Below are positions 52,317 to 62,880 of a DNA stretch of 64,000 nucleotides, in pieces. The stretch lies in contig NC_023137.1 of assembly GCF_000511385.1 (NCBI RefSeq), forward strand, positions 2,301,001 to 2,365,000, written 5' to 3'. Positions within the stretch are counted from its first letter, which is position 1. The number at the start of each line of letters is the position of its first letter. The notes beneath the pieces are model-generated. The model saw only the letters and a list, made by a program, of their open reading frames with translations, was not told the origin of the DNA and did no database searches. Source of the stretch: Phaeobacter gallaeciensis DSM 26640. GTDB lineage: Bacteria; Pseudomonadota; Alphaproteobacteria; Rhodobacterales; Rhodobacteraceae. The translations under genes were made by a program, and so were the position numbers.

Positions 52317-53636
52317 GTGACAGAATTTTCAACCATGGGGCTGCCTGAAAAGCTCCTGACCCGCATTGCAGAGCTGGGTTACACAGATCCCACCCCGATT
52401 CAGGCGCGCGCCATCCCGCATGCGCTGAACGGCAAGGATGTACTGGGTTTGGCGCAGACCGGCACCGGCAAAACCGCCGCTTTCGGCGTGCCCCTGATTG
52501 CCCAGATGATGCAATACGGCCGCAAGCCTGCCGCCAAGACCGTGCGCGGTCTGGTGCTGGCGCCGACCCGCGAGCTGGCCAACCAGATCGCCGCCAACCT
52601 CAAGGGCCTGACCGAAGGCACCCCGATCAAAACCGGCCTGGTTGTCGGCGGCGTGTCGATCAACCCGCAGATCAGCCGCCTGTCGCGCGGCACCGATATC
52701 CTGATCGCCACGCCCGGCCGTCTTCTCGACATCCTTGACCGTGGCGCGCTGGACCTTGGCTCCTGCGACTTCCTCGTCCTGGACGAGGCGGATCAGATGC
52801 TGGACCTCGGCTTCATCCACGCCCTGCGCAAAATCGCAGCACTGCTGCCCGAACAGCGCCAGACCATGCTGTTCTCGGCCACCATGCCCAAGCAGATGAA
52901 CGAGATCGCCAACTCCTACCTGCAAAGCCCGGTCCGGATTGAGGTGAACCCTCCCGGCAAAGCTGCAGACAAAATCACCCAATCGGTGCATTTCATCGCC
53001 AAGGCTGAAAAGCTGTCGCTCCTGAAGGAGCTGCTGGGCGCCCATAAGGATGAGCGTACATTGGTGTTTGGCCGCACCAAACACGGTATGGAAAAACTGA
53101 TGAAGACGCTGTCCGCAGCAGGCTTCTCAGTGGCGGCAATCCACGGCAACAAATCGCAAGGCCAGCGCGAACGCGCGCTTGCCTCGTTCAAATCCGGCGA
53201 GGTGAAGATCCTCGTGGCCACCGATGTGGCGGCCCGTGGTCTGGACATCCCCGACGTGAAATACGTCTACAACTACGAGTTGCCCAACGTCCCGGACGCC
53301 TATGTGCACCGCATCGGCCGGACCGCACGCGCTGGCAAGGATGGTCAGGCCGTAGCCTTCTGCGCCCCCGATGAGATGGTCGAGCTGAAGGCCATTCAGA
53401 AGACCATGAACCTCAATATCCCGGTGGCTTCTGGCCGTCCGTGGGAGGTGCTGCCCGATGCCAAGGCTCCGACAGGACGTCGCGGTGGCGGCAAACCCGG
53501 TGGCGGCAAACCCGGCGGTCATCGTCGGCGGCGCAGCGGTGGCGGCGGCCAGGGCGGCGCGCGCAGCGGTGGTCAGGGTGCAGGCCAAGGTGGCGGACAG
53601 GGCAAACCCGGCGGTCAGCGCCGCCGCGCCCAGTAA
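52317..53636 (+). CDS. DEAD-box RNA helicase (RhlE-like)
   Basis: The 439-residue helicase has the Q motif PTPIQARAIPHAL, motif I AQTGTGKTAAF near residue 50, PTRELANQI, DEAD near 155 (VLDEADQML), SAT, and motif VI HRIGRTARAG near 340. A C-terminal glycine/arginine-rich tail (residues 380-439) should bind RNA. It resembles RhlE-type helicases in ribosome assembly or cold response. GTG 52317 follows AAGGA; the open frame to 52269 has no better start. Confidence 0.92.
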   Translation: MTEFSTMGLPEKLLTRIAELGYTDPTPIQARAIPHALNGKDVLGLAQTGTGKTAAFGVPLIAQMMQYGRKPAAKTVRGLVLAPTRELANQIAANLKGLTEGTPIKTGLVVGGVSINPQISRLSRGTDILIATPGRLLDILDRGALDLGSCDFLVLDEADQMLDLGFIHALRKIAALLPEQRQTMLFSATMPKQMNEIANSYLQSPVRIEVNPPGKAADKITQSVHFIAKAEKLSLLKELLGAHKDERTLVFGRTKHGMEKLMKTLSAAGFSVAAIHGNKSQGQRERALASFKSGEVKILVATDVAARGLDIPDVKYVYNYELPNVPDAYVHRIGRTARAGKDGQAVAFCAPDEMVELKAIQKTMNLNIPVASGRPWEVLPDAKAPTGRRGGGKPGGGKPGGHRRRRSGGGGQGGARSGGQGAGQGGGQGKPGGQRRRAQ

Positions 53637-53691
53637 GCCCGACCGGGTGACCTCAGCGGCCCTCTTCAGGGCCGCACCTGAAACCAGATTG

Positions 53692-53727
53692 AAAGCCGGG
53701 GTCGCAATCCGCGTCTCCGGCTTTTTC
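53692..53727 (+). terminator. Intrinsic terminator of the helicase gene
   Basis: GAAAGCCGG and CCGGCTTTTTC arms form a stem with a T-run, about 55 bp after the stop. Confidence 0.8.
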
Positions 53728-53791
53728 TATCCATTCGGCTGTTCTACGTGCCCGTCACCCGCCAATGGCACCGCAATTGCGGATCGACGGC

Positions 53792-54511
53792 CTAATCCGC
53801 TGCCACCAGATCTGCCCAGACCGGCAGATGGTCGGAGGCAATATGCGCGGGCCGCGTCCGGTAAACGCCGCTGTCCACCACCTCCAGCCCCGCGCTCACC
53901 GCCATCCGGTCCAGCGCGCCCATGGGGCGCAGCGCCGGAAAACTGGCGCGCGGCGGCACAAACCGCAGCTGCGGGGCCAGATGCTCCAGCACCGGCTGGC
54001 GCGACCACTCGTTGAAATCTCCGGCAAAGACCGTCGGCAACTCAGGCTGCTCGGCAATCACCTCGGCCAGATGATGTACCTGCTCATGGCGCGCTCTGGT
54101 GGTCAGCCCCAAATGCGCTCCCACCACCCTGAGCGGTCCAAGCCCGGTCTGAAACAGCGCCCAGACCGCGCCGCGCGGCTCCAGCCCCGGCAAGGGGATA
54201 TGGCCATGGTCCTGTAGTGCGATCCCATCGCCCCGCCAGATCACCGCATTGCCATGCCAGCCCAAGGACCCGGCTCCGCCCAGATCCACGATCTGCCAAC
54301 CGGCCTCATCCAGAACGAAATGCGGCAAGGCAGCCGGGCGCGGCGGCAACCGCTTGTCCGCCTCCTGCAACAGCACCAGATCAGCGCCCGTCCCCTCGAT
54401 CACCTGCAAGGTCCGGCGTGGGCGGCGGCGCAGATCTAACCCGACAGACTTCTGGATATTGTAGCTCGCCAAGCGCAGCCGACCTGACTGCGTGCTCCGT
54501 TCCTGCGTCAT
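53792..54511 (-). CDS. Endonuclease/exonuclease/phosphatase family protein
   Basis: The 239-residue protein has the EEP fold: LRLASYNIQKSVG at the N-terminus, LVLLQEADKR near residue 45, HGNAVIWRG, VVGAHLGLTTRARHEQVHHLAEVI, FAGDFNEWSR and IASDHLPVWADL at the end (metal and catalytic residues). The substrate could be a phosphodiester or lipid. ATG 54511 has AGGCGGA before it and starts at the family border; a longer start at 54634 would add a hydrophobic 40-residue extension that might be a membrane anchor. Confidence 0.8.
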   Translation of the reverse strand: MTQERSTQSGRLRLASYNIQKSVGLDLRRRPRRTLQVIEGTGADLVLLQEADKRLPPRPAALPHFVLDEAGWQIVDLGGAGSLGWHGNAVIWRGDGIALQDHGHIPLPGLEPRGAVWALFQTGLGPLRVVGAHLGLTTRARHEQVHHLAEVIAEQPELPTVFAGDFNEWSRQPVLEHLAPQLRFVPPRASFPALRPMGALDRMAVSAGLEVVDSGVYRTRPAHIASDHLPVWADLVAAD

Positions 54512-54670
54512 TCCGCCTGCCTTATCTGCTGCCAATCTGATGCGCGATACGCCCCGCAGCATGACCCAAAACCAGATGGCAGGCCAGAGCCCAGCGAGGC
54601 ACACCCGCAGTGACCTAAACATCTGTTTTGCCACCTTGACTCTGTGATCCCCCGCCCCTCCTCTGGCGCC

Positions 54671-55582
54671 ATGAGTGAAAAACGCACAATGGACGGCCTT
54701 GGGGCCGCGATGCTGATCGGCTTCAGCGGGCTAATGGGCTTCAATCAAGTGGTGATCAAGGTCTCCAACGGCGGCTTTGGCCCGGTGTTTCAGGCAGGCT
54801 TGCGCTCCCTGATCGGCCTCGGCGTGCTGCTTGCATGGCTCGCCTTTCGCGGCCAGTTGAAACGCGCAAGCCCCCCAGCCCCTGTGCAGACCCCAACACA
54901 TTGGACCCGCTCCGTCCATCTCTGGGGGCTGGTGTCCGGTCTGTTGTTCACCGCTGAATTTGTCTGTCTTTACATCGCGCTGGACCTGTCATCAGTGTCC
55001 CGCGTCACCATTATCTTCAACTCCATGCCGGTCTGGCTGGCGCTGGCAGGCCATCTGCTCCTGCCCGGAGAGCGGCTCAATACCCTGCGCATGCTCGGCC
55101 TTGTGCTGGCCATGGGAGGTGTGGTGCTGGCAGTCCTGCACCGGGGCAGCGGCGATGCCTCATTGCTCGGTGATGTCCTGGCACTTGCGGCCACGCTGGC
55201 CTGGGCCGGGATCGCCCTGTGCGCGCGCCTCTCGCCCCTGTCCGCAGTGCCGCCCATCCGCCAACTGACCTATCAGCTGGCCACCTCGGCCCTGGTGCTG
55301 CTGGCGATCTCGCCGCTGTTCGGTCCGCTTCTGCGCGATCCCAGCGCTCTGCATATTTTCGGTGTGGTCTTTCAGGCCGTGGCCATTGCCAGCCTCGGCT
55401 ATCTGCTGTGGCTCTGGCTGATCAGCATCTACCGCGCCAATGCGGTCGCCTCCTTCAGCTTCCTATCACCGGTGATCGCCGCCATTCTCGGCTGGCTCCT
55501 GCTGGATGAGGTGATCTACCCACAGGTCTGGGCCGCACTGGCACTGGTCGCCGTCGGCATCGTGCTGATCAATCGCAAGTAG
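54671..55582 (+). CDS. EamA/DMT-superfamily exporter 2
   Basis: The 303-residue membrane protein has about ten hydrophobic helices in two EamA halves, with FNQVVIKVSNGGFGPVFQAGLRSLI near residue 24 and SRVTIIFNSMPVWLALAGHLLLPGE near 110, then AVASFSFLSPVIAAILGWLLLDEVI in the second half. It is not a close copy of the other DMT protein at 50370. The substrate is unknown. ATG 54671 was chosen over 54644. Confidence 0.83.
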   Translation: MSEKRTMDGLGAAMLIGFSGLMGFNQVVIKVSNGGFGPVFQAGLRSLIGLGVLLAWLAFRGQLKRASPPAPVQTPTHWTRSVHLWGLVSGLLFTAEFVCLYIALDLSSVSRVTIIFNSMPVWLALAGHLLLPGERLNTLRMLGLVLAMGGVVLAVLHRGSGDASLLGDVLALAATLAWAGIALCARLSPLSAVPPIRQLTYQLATSALVLLAISPLFGPLLRDPSALHIFGVVFQAVAIASLGYLLWLWLISIYRANAVASFSFLSPVIAAILGWLLLDEVIYPQVWAALALVAVGIVLINRK

Positions 55583-55592
55583 CCACGCAGCA

Positions 55593-57032
55593 TCAGGTGC
55601 CGCAGAAGGTCGCCTTCACCACCTCGCTCGCCGCCGGAGGGCGGCGCAGATCCTCTGCCCCCTCCTGCACAACATACGGATCCGACAGCACCGTATTCAG
55701 CCGCTCAAACGGGGCGAAATCCCCCGCCACAGCCGAGGCGATCATCGCCTCAATCCGGTGATTGCGCGGGATGTAGACCGGGTTTGCCGCTGCCATCACC
55801 GCCACAGGGTCTGCCTCCTGCGCCAGTCGTGCGCGCCAGTCTTCTGCCCAGCTGTCAAAACTCTCAGGCGCCAGAAACTGATCCCGTGCCGCGCCAGTGC
55901 CCGGCTCAACCTCCTCCAGCAAAGCCCGGAGTGTATTGGTGAAATCCGCCTGCCCTTCCGCCATGCGCGTCAGCAGACCGGTGATCAGCGCCATATCCTC
56001 TGGCATTGCCTCAGCAATACCGATCTTGGCTCCGAACCGTCGCAGCCAGGCAGCCTCGGTCAGTGCGGGCATCGCATGAACGATCTCCGTGGCTTCCTCC
56101 ACCATCGCCTGCGGATCCTCGCTCTGCTGGATCAACGCGGTCGCCAGCTGCGCCAGATTCCAGACCGCAATATCGGGCTGATTGGAATAGGCATAGCGCC
56201 CCATGCGGTCGATGGAACTGAACACCGTGCTGGGGTGGTACACATCCATGAAGGCGCACGGCCCATAGTCGATCGTCTCACCGGATATCGACGAATTATC
56301 GGTGTTCATCACCCCGTGAATGAACCCCACCGACATCCAGGCCGCTATCAATTCTGCCTGACGATCCCGCACCGCCCGTAACAGCCCCATCGGTCCATCC
56401 GCGTCAGGATAGTGGCGCTGGATCGCATATTCCGTCAGCTGACCCAGCGCCGTCTGCTCGCCGCGCGCCGCAAAGACCTGGAACGTCCCAACCCGCAAAT
56501 GGCTGGAGGCCACCCGCGTCAGCACAGCCCCTGGCAGGCCGCCCTCTTCGCGCCAAACCGTCTCGCCCGATGCCACCGCCGCCAGCGCCCGCGTCGTGGG
56601 AATGCCTAAGCTGTGCATTGCTTCACTCACAACATATTCCCGCAGGACCGGCCCCAGCCAGGCCCGCCCGTCACCCCCGCGTGAATAGGGCGTGCGCCCA
56701 GATCCCTTCAGCTGGATATCGCGCCGCTTACCCTCCGGACCAACAGCCTCGCCCAGCAGGATCGCGCGCCCGTCGCCCAGCTGCGGATTGTAATTGCCAA
56801 ACTGATGCCCGGCATAAAGCTGCGCCAGCGGCTCGGCCCCATCGGGAACACGATTGCCAGCAAAGACCTCCGCCATTTCAGCCGTCTCGCCTGCGGTGAT
56901 ACCCAGCTCCGTCCCAAGCGCGGCATTATAGACCAGCAGCTCCGGTGCCTTCACCGGCACAGGGGCCTGTTTCGTGTAGAACACCGGCGGCAGCGCGGCA
57001 TATGTATTGTCAAAGGGAATGTGCAATGTCAT
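55593..57032 (-). CDS. selO: SelO/YdiU-family protein adenylyltransferase
   Basis: The 479-residue protein shows the SelO pseudokinase-like pattern: [22 protein letters not shown] near residue 75, [22 protein letters not shown] near 105, [15 protein letters not shown], and [24 protein letters not shown] near 245. SelO enzymes AMPylate proteins in redox control; no selenocysteine codon is visible at the C-terminus, which ends ATFCGT with a cysteine in the usual position. ATG 57032 is the family start; the longer frame is not conserved. Confidence 0.9.
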   Translation of the reverse strand: MTLHIPFDNTYAALPPVFYTKQAPVPVKAPELLVYNAALGTELGITAGETAEMAEVFAGNRVPDGAEPLAQLYAGHQFGNYNPQLGDGRAILLGEAVGPEGKRRDIQLKGSGRTPYSRGGDGRAWLGPVLREYVVSEAMHSLGIPTTRALAAVASGETVWREEGGLPGAVLTRVASSHLRVGTFQVFAARGEQTALGQLTEYAIQRHYPDADGPMGLLRAVRDRQAELIAAWMSVGFIHGVMNTDNSSISGETIDYGPCAFMDVYHPSTVFSSIDRMGRYAYSNQPDIAVWNLAQLATALIQQSEDPQAMVEEATEIVHAMPALTEAAWLRRFGAKIGIAEAMPEDMALITGLLTRMAEGQADFTNTLRALLEEVEPGTGAARDQFLAPESFDSWAEDWRARLAQEADPVAVMAAANPVYIPRNHRIEAMIASAVAGDFAPFERLNTVLSDPYVVQEGAEDLRRPPAASEVVKATFCGT

Positions 57033-57110
57033 GGCCCAAACATATGCGGCAAATGTCAAATTGCCAGAGCCAAACCTACCCTGTGCCACCAGACCAAACG
57101 GAGCAGAGAT

Positions 57111-57542
57111 ATGACCGCCGATGAGATCATCGCCAAGCTGAACCTCCAGCCCCATCCCGAAGGCGGCTATTATCGCCAGACATGGATTGCCGAGAACGCC
57201 GATAGCCACAACGGCCGCGCCACCGGCACCTGCATCTATTTCCTGCTGAAGGCGGGTGAAAGCAGCCATTGGCACAAGGTCGATGCCACCGAAATCTGGC
57301 TCTACCACGCCGGCGCGCCGCTGGTACTGTCACTCTCGGCCAGCGACGATGGCCCGGCACAGGACCACCTGCTGACCCCTGATCTGACAGCGGGCGAACC
57401 CCAGCTGATCGTCCCCGAGGGCCACTGGCAGGCCGCCCGCACCACCGGAGACTATACGCTGGTCAGCTGCACCGTCTCGCCGGGGTTCCAGTTCGAAGGC
57501 TTTGAACTGGCCGCACCTAGCTTTGACATCCCGCGCGGCTAA
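57111..57542 (+). CDS. Cupin (DUF985) family protein
   Basis: The 143-residue product has [16 protein letters not shown] near the N-terminus, [31 protein letters not shown] around residues 42-66 and [11 protein letters not shown], the DUF985 small cupin pattern with histidines at metal-ligand positions. The function is unknown. It starts divergently from SelO, 78 bp away, so they may share regulation. ATG 57111 follows GGAGCAGAG. Confidence 0.88.
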   Translation: MTADEIIAKLNLQPHPEGGYYRQTWIAENADSHNGRATGTCIYFLLKAGESSHWHKVDATEIWLYHAGAPLVLSLSASDDGPAQDHLLTPDLTAGEPQLIVPEGHWQAARTTGDYTLVSCTVSPGFQFEGFELAAPSFDIPRG

Positions 57543-57601
57543 CGCCCAATTTCTACGCAAAAATTTACCAAGAAACTTCATAGTTTCTTAGCTGCCAAAC
57601 T

Positions 57602-58768
57602 TCAGCCATCGCCGCCAGGCACACTCACCACACCACCTCCCACGCAGGCGCGCACGCCGGTGGTGCCGGGACAGGACGTCGGCAGCCCCCGCGCCACCCG
57701 CACCGCCAGATGGGCAAAGGCCTGCGCCTCCAGCATATCACCATCCAGCCCGACGCTCTCAATCGGGGCGACCGGGCAATCCAGCGACACCCGCAGCATC
57801 TCCATCAGCACCGGATTATGCCGCCCGCCACCGGTGATTAACACAACCTCCGGCGGCTCCGGGCAATGCTCCATTCCTTGTGCTACCGCAGCCGCACACA
57901 TGCCCGTCAGCGTGGCCGTCGCATCGCTATCGGTCAGCTCGGACACCAGCGTGATCATCTCAGCGAAATCATTCCGGTCCAAAGACTTCGGTGGCATCCG
58001 GGCAAAATAAGGCTCCGCCAGAAACAGCTCCAGCGCGCCGGTCTCCACCACACCGCCCCGGGCGATCGCGCCGCCTTCGTCCATCATCTGACCGCAGCGC
58101 GCCTGCACCAGATCATTGATCGGCGCATTCGCAGGCCCAGTATCAAACGCCAGCAGCGCACCGGGATCCTCCGCTGCCTCAAACCGTGGATCGACATAGG
58201 TGAGGTTGCCCACCCCGCCCAGATTCAGAAAACACAAAGGCCTGTCACGCTTCAGATATTTCGCGCAGGCGAAGTGAAAGAACGGCGCCAGCGGCGCGCC
58301 CTCACCGCCCAATCGCACATCATCGCTGCGGAAATCCCAGACCACAGGCGTTGCCAGCTCAGCCGCCAGCGCCGCGCCATCCCCCACCTGCAAAGTGCCC
58401 TGCATTCGCGGCGCATGGGCCAGCGTCTGACCGTGAAAGCCGATGACATCTACCGCCCCCTGATCCGTACCCACCTGATCAGACAAAACCTGCGCCAGCA
58501 GATCCGCATGGGCGCGGGTGACAATCTCTGCCGCAGCCTCCACCTGCGGCCCCTGCCAGTGCCCCAGCGCGGCGGCCAGCTGCGCGCGCTCCACCGGTTC
58601 ATAGGCGCGATACGCACTGGCCCCAAAGCCATGAATCGCCACGCCATCCGTCTCGACAATGGCCGCATCCACCCCGTCCAGCGAGGTGCCGCTCATGGTG
58701 CCAAGGGCGCGCAACACGCCGGTTTTGGGGATCGCGGAGGACCGCGCCGAAGGATGGGATCTGGTCAT
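57602..58768 (-). CDS. anmK: Anhydro-N-acetylmuramic acid kinase
   Basis: The 388-residue kinase phosphorylates anhydro-MurNAc with ring opening in peptidoglycan recycling. It shows the ATP-binding start [18 protein letters not shown] near residue 22, [11 protein letters not shown] and [48 protein letters not shown] and [16 protein letters not shown] complete the actin-like fold. ATG 58768 is the family start. It is divergent from tyrS. Confidence 0.93.
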   Translation of the reverse strand: MTRSHPSARSSAIPKTGVLRALGTMSGTSLDGVDAAIVETDGVAIHGFGASAYRAYEPVERAQLAAALGHWQGPQVEAAAEIVTRAHADLLAQVLSDQVGTDQGAVDVIGFHGQTLAHAPRMQGTLQVGDGAALAAELATPVVWDFRSDDVRLGGEGAPLAPFFHFACAKYLKRDRPLCFLNLGGVGNLTYVDPRFEAAEDPGALLAFDTGPANAPINDLVQARCGQMMDEGGAIARGGVVETGALELFLAEPYFARMPPKSLDRNDFAEMITLVSELTDSDATATLTGMCAAAVAQGMEHCPEPPEVVLITGGGRHNPVLMEMLRVSLDCPVAPIESVGLDGDMLEAQAFAHLAVRVARGLPTSCPGTTGVRACVGGGVVSVPGGDG

Positions 58769-58921
58769 GCTGATAAGGCCTGCTGAGATATTGGGCGCAT
58801 CGCGCCGATTTGACCGCAAGGATACAGCAGCGAATTTCTTCCGCAAAGCCGTTCACACTGCTTTCCCCCGTGCAAATTGCGTTTTATACAGCAGCGCGCA
58901 ATTCAAAAGCCGAGGCACATC

Positions 58922-60178
58922 ATGACCTACCACCCAAAATCGGATTTCATCGCAGTTATGATGGAACGCGGCTATCTGTCCGACTGTACCGATTATCAGG
59001 GCCTGGACGAGGCGCTGATGACCCCCGGCCAATCCGCCTACATCGGCTTTGACGCCACCGCGACCTCACTGCATGTGGGCTCACTCATCCAGATTATGAT
59101 GCTGCGCTGGTTCCAGAAGACTGGCCACAAACCGATCACCCTGATGGGCGGCGGCACCACCAAGGTGGGCGATCCCTCCTTCCGCGCTGATGAGCGCCCG
59201 TTGCTGACCGACGTCCAGATCGACGACAATATCGCGGGCATCAAAAAGGTGTTCGACGCCTATATCGACTATGACAGCGGCGCGGGTAACGCGGCGATGA
59301 TGCTGAACAATGCCGAATGGCTGGACGATCTGAACTATCTCGCGTTCCTGCGCGACATCGGCCGCCACTTTTCGGTGAACCGAATGCTGTCGTTTGAGAG
59401 CGTGAAATCGCGTCTCGACCGCGAACAGTCGCTGTCCTTCCTCGAATTCAACTACATGATCCTTCAGGCCTATGACTTCCTTGAGCTGAACCGCCGCTAT
59501 GGCTGCGTGTTGCAGATGGGCGGGTCGGACCAATGGGGCAATATCGTTAACGGCATCGATCTGACGCGCCGGGTGCTGGACCATGAAATCTATGGCCTCA
59601 CCTCGCCGCTGCTGACCACCTCAGACGGCAAGAAGATGGGTAAATCCCAGAACGGCGCGATCTGGCTCAATGGCGATCTGCTCTCTCCGTATGAGTTCTG
59701 GCAATTCTGGCGCAACACCACCGACGCCGATGTGGGCCGCTTCCTCAAGCTCTACACCGAGCTGCCCGTGGATGAATGCAACCGTCTCGGCGCGCTCGAA
59801 GGCTCTGAGGTGAATGCCGCCAAGGTGATCCTCGCCAATGAGGTGACCACCCTGCTGCACGGCGCAGAGGCCGCTGCCGCCGCCGAGGCCACCGCCCGCG
59901 AGGTGTTTGAAAAAGGCGGCATTGGCGACGATCTGCCCACACTCTCGCTGTCATCTTCGGATCTGGGCGATGGCATCTCCATCGTGCAGCTGATCGTGAA
60001 ATCCGGGCTGGCCAAATCCGGCAAAGACGCAAAGCGCCTGATCTCGGAAAACGGTGCCAAGATCGATGACAAACCGCTGACCGACGCGGGCCTGATGATC
60101 GACGCCGCCGCGCTCGCCTCGCCGATCAAACTCTCGGCCGGCAAAAAACGCCACGCGCTGGTGCAGCTAGACGGCTGA
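58922..60178 (+). CDS. tyrS: Tyrosyl-tRNA synthetase
   Basis: The 418-residue class I synthetase charges tRNA-Tyr. Its HIGH-type motif is [14 protein letters not shown] near residue 41, the tyrosine-binding region has [27 protein letters not shown] near 182, and the KMSKS motif reads [10 protein letters not shown] near 239. A C-terminal S4 RNA-binding domain ([23 protein letters not shown]) ends the protein. ATG 58922 matches the family N-terminus. Confidence 0.97.
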   Translation: MTYHPKSDFIAVMMERGYLSDCTDYQGLDEALMTPGQSAYIGFDATATSLHVGSLIQIMMLRWFQKTGHKPITLMGGGTTKVGDPSFRADERPLLTDVQIDDNIAGIKKVFDAYIDYDSGAGNAAMMLNNAEWLDDLNYLAFLRDIGRHFSVNRMLSFESVKSRLDREQSLSFLEFNYMILQAYDFLELNRRYGCVLQMGGSDQWGNIVNGIDLTRRVLDHEIYGLTSPLLTTSDGKKMGKSQNGAIWLNGDLLSPYEFWQFWRNTTDADVGRFLKLYTELPVDECNRLGALEGSEVNAAKVILANEVTTLLHGAEAAAAAEATAREVFEKGGIGDDLPTLSLSSSDLGDGISIVQLIVKSGLAKSGKDAKRLISENGAKIDDKPLTDAGLMIDAAALASPIKLSAGKKRHALVQLDG

Positions 60179-60208
60179 CCCCGCGCGCATAGATCAAGAC
60201 GATAATTC

Positions 60209-60235
60209 AAGGGGGCCAATCGGCCCCCTTTTTCG
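60209..60235 (+). terminator. Intrinsic terminator of tyrS
   Basis: AAGGGGGCC and GGCCCCCTTTTT arms around AATC form a strong stem with a T-run, 30 bp after the stop. Confidence 0.92.
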
Positions 60236-60455
60236 TCTCAGCCACGGGTCCCACCGCAGCCAACCCGCGCCCTCACAACAGCAGCAGATCCACCAGCAAC
60301 AGCACCAGCCCAACCGGCAAGGACACGGCCAGCGCTGCCAACAAAGCGGCAGCTTTGGTGATCCTCGGCCCCGGCGCGTGATGATTTCGAATTTTATTCG
60401 TATTTTTCATACCACCATTAACCATCATTTAGGTTTCGCTGCGGTTAATGGCGCC

Positions 60456-61400
60456 ATGTTCGATTTCACACCAGCAGATGTCATGCCCCGCCCCATTCTT
60501 CGCGACGAAACCATCTCTGCCCTGCCACAATCGGCAGAATTTGCCCGCGCACTTCAGGCCACCGGCAAGGATCCTCTGGTGCTTGGCCAGATGAAGGACA
60601 CCGTCGTGATGCGCCGCAAACTCTGGGGCCGCATCGATGTTGCCATGGTGAACCGTGCCCGCATCGACAAACCACTGCGTCTGCTGGAACACCTGCAGGA
60701 AAATGGCCTGCGCCGCACGCCGGTGATCCTCTCGCCGGAAACCCCCACGCCTGCGCTGGCCCGCCACGGCGCCGTAGCGCTGGTCAGCCCGGCCCATGTC
60801 GGGCTGGTGGACCTGACGACTGACCCTGATCAGCGGCGCGCCAACCTGCATCAGAAATGGCGCAACCGGCTGGTCCACGGCGAACAGCAAGGCTTGCGCA
60901 TCACCCGACAGTCGCTGCCGCAGACACCGGCGCATTGGATCTTTGCCGCCGATGCCGCGCAGCAATCCAGCCGTGGTTATCGCAGCTGGCCCGTGGATCT
61001 TACGCTGGCCTACGCCCGTGAAAACAAAGGCATGGCCAAGATTTTCGAGGCCCATGACGGAAAAGACATCGTCGCGGGCATTCTTGTTCTGCGCCATGGG
61101 CGCGGCGCGACCTACCACATCGCCCACACCACCGACCGGGGCAAGGCGCTGTCCGCCCATAACCTCCTGATGTGGGAAGCGATGTCCTGGCTTGCCAAAC
61201 AGGGCTGCGAGCAGCTGGATCTGGGGGTGATCAACACCGAAGACGCCGCAGGTCTGGCCCGGTTCAAACTGGGCACCGGCGCGCGGCTGCACCAGTTGGG
61301 CGGCACCTGGGCCTATTGGCCGCCGCTGGGTCGCGTGCTGCGCCCCTTGGCCGCGCTTGACAAACGGCTGATGAATCCCGGGCTCTCTGGACACTGCTAG
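60456..61400 (+). CDS. FemAB/GNAT-like acyltransferase
   Basis: The 314-residue protein looks like a FemAB/GNAT-type acyltransferase: WRNRLVHGEQQGLRI near residue 130, then the second-half fold with GILVLRHGRGATYHIAHTTDRGKALSAHNLLMWEAMSWLAKQGCEQLDLGVINTED (around 205-260) and FKLGTGARLHQLGGTWAYW. The long GNAT-like core and K-x-G-x-G-x-R-x-x-x-L ending are those of peptidoglycan-bridge or aminoacyl-transferase relatives; the acceptor is unknown. ATG 60456 was chosen over 60378 because the upstream part is AT-rich and lacks a good ribosome site. Confidence 0.65.
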   Translation: MFDFTPADVMPRPILRDETISALPQSAEFARALQATGKDPLVLGQMKDTVVMRRKLWGRIDVAMVNRARIDKPLRLLEHLQENGLRRTPVILSPETPTPALARHGAVALVSPAHVGLVDLTTDPDQRRANLHQKWRNRLVHGEQQGLRITRQSLPQTPAHWIFAADAAQQSSRGYRSWPVDLTLAYARENKGMAKIFEAHDGKDIVAGILVLRHGRGATYHIAHTTDRGKALSAHNLLMWEAMSWLAKQGCEQLDLGVINTEDAAGLARFKLGTGARLHQLGGTWAYWPPLGRVLRPLAALDKRLMNPGLSGHC

Positions 61401-61411
61401 GGGGACGTGAT

Positions 61412-61433
61412 TATCTGAACGAATGTTCAGATA
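61412..61433. promoter_or_regulatory. TetR-type palindromic operator
   Basis: TATCTGAAC and GTTCAGATA are perfect 9-bp arms separated by GAAT, 40 bp upstream of the SDR gene. Palindromes of this size with GAAC/GTTC edges are typical TetR-family sites, often in acyl-CoA catabolism. No TetR gene lies in the window. Confidence 0.6.
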
Positions 61434-61472
61434 TGAACTCGATAGCACAGACCCCCGGGAGGAGCCCTGCTC

Positions 61473-62228
61473 ATGAAACTGTCGCAAACCGCCGCCGTCA
61501 TCACCGGCGGCGCCTCTGGCCTTGGTGAGGCCACCGCCCGTCATTTCGCCGCCAATGGCGCCCAGGTCACCCTGTTGGACCGGGACGCCGAACGCGGCGC
61601 CGCCGTGGCCGCCGAAATCGGAGGGCATTTTGCCGAAACCGATGTCACCAGCGAAACCTCAGTTGCCGCTGCCATGGCGCTCGCCAGCGAGAAGATGGGC
61701 AAGATCAACGCCTGTGTGAACTGCGCGGGCATCGCCCTTGGCATCAAAACCGTGGGCCGTGATGGCGCACATCCCCTTGATGCCTACCAGCGCACCATCG
61801 ACATCAACCTCGTCGGCACCTTCAACGTGGCCCGGCTGGCGGCTATGGAGATCGCCAAATGTGACGCGGCCGAAGATGGCGGTCGCGGCGTGATCATCAA
61901 CACCGCTTCCATCGCGGCCTTTGACGGTCAAAAAGGTCAGGCCGCCTATGCCGCCTCCAAAGGCGGTGTTGTGGGCATGTGCCTGCCGATGGCCCGCGAT
62001 CTGGCCTCTTCGGGCGTGCGGGTGATGACCATCGCGCCGGGGATCTTCATGACCCCAATGCTCGCGGGCCTGCCGGAAGAGGTGCAGCAGCAACTCGCCG
62101 CCGATGTGCCCAACCCCGCGCGCCTGGGCGATCCTGCCGAATATGGCCGTCTGGCCGGGTTTATCGTCGAGATGGGGTACCTCAACGGCGAAGTGATCCG
62201 CCTCGACGGCGCGCTGCGGATGCGCTGA
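61473..62228 (+). CDS. SDR-family 3-hydroxyacyl-CoA dehydrogenase-like protein
   Basis: The 251-residue oxidoreductase has the NAD(P) loop [17 protein letters not shown] at residues 11-27, [13 protein letters not shown] near 76, a serine in INTASIAAF near 143 and the catalytic YAASK near residue 159. Its closest pattern is type-2 3-hydroxyacyl-CoA dehydrogenase (HSD10-like), which fits a fatty or branched-chain acid pathway. A TetR-type palindrome lies in its promoter. A single gene is visible, so the pathway cannot be completed here. Confidence 0.88.
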   Translation: MKLSQTAAVITGGASGLGEATARHFAANGAQVTLLDRDAERGAAVAAEIGGHFAETDVTSETSVAAAMALASEKMGKINACVNCAGIALGIKTVGRDGAHPLDAYQRTIDINLVGTFNVARLAAMEIAKCDAAEDGGRGVIINTASIAAFDGQKGQAAYAASKGGVVGMCLPMARDLASSGVRVMTIAPGIFMTPMLAGLPEEVQQQLAADVPNPARLGDPAEYGRLAGFIVEMGYLNGEVIRLDGALRMR

Positions 62229-62385
62229 CGCGTCCACGGTTGCACACATTGATACTGACACCTCAAGGGGCACTCCCCCTTGAGGCACCCCCTCCCCCTG
62301 ACCGACGCGGCACGCGATTGAGCAGCGACAGCCCCCGGAAACTCCGCTAGCCTGTTGCAAAGCCTTACCGATGGGGAGCAGACCC

Positions 62386-62880
62386 ATGACCCAGCCCACC
62401 CTGCCGCTGACTGGCGCCTGTCTCTGCGGTGCTGTGCAGCTGCATGTCACCGCCGCCCCGCTGCTGACGCTGGCCTGCCATTGCCGTGATTGTCAGAAAC
62501 TTGCCGCCAGCGCCTATTCCCTGACCGTCATGTTCCCGGCAGGGGCCGTCACCACCACGGGAGAGCTGGTGCTGGGAGGCCTCCACAGCGCAGAACGCAA
62601 GCATTATTACTGCCTGAGCTGCCTCAGCTTCGTCCTCTCCCGCCTGCAGGCGGCACCGGAGCGGGTAAATCTGCGTGCCTCCCTGCTGGATGATCTGACG
62701 TGGTTTACTCCCTTCGTCGAGATCATGACGGAGGAGAAACAGCCCTGGGCGCAGGTGCCAGCCACCCACAGCTATGCCCGTTTTCCAACCACGGCGGAGG
62801 AGCTGGCAGAGCTCATGGCCGATTACGCCAAAACCATCGCACCACCCCCGCCGCCCTCAACCGGAACAGGCCCGGCATGA
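62386..62880 (+). CDS. GFA-family zinc protein 2
   Basis: The 164-residue protein has the GFA zinc motifs TGACLCGAVQLHV, LACHCRDCQKLAASAYS and YYCLSCLSFVLSR. The first site is CLCG in place of the CHCG of the paralogue at 10285, and the third lacks the usual CG, so zinc binding may differ. ATG 62386 was chosen for its GGGGAGCA ribosome site; ATG 62371 is possible. It overlaps the following acetyltransferase gene by ATGA. Confidence 0.8.
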   Translation: MTQPTLPLTGACLCGAVQLHVTAAPLLTLACHCRDCQKLAASAYSLTVMFPAGAVTTTGELVLGGLHSAERKHYYCLSCLSFVLSRLQAAPERVNLRASLLDDLTWFTPFVEIMTEEKQPWAQVPATHSYARFPTTAEELAELMADYAKTIAPPPPPSTGTGPA

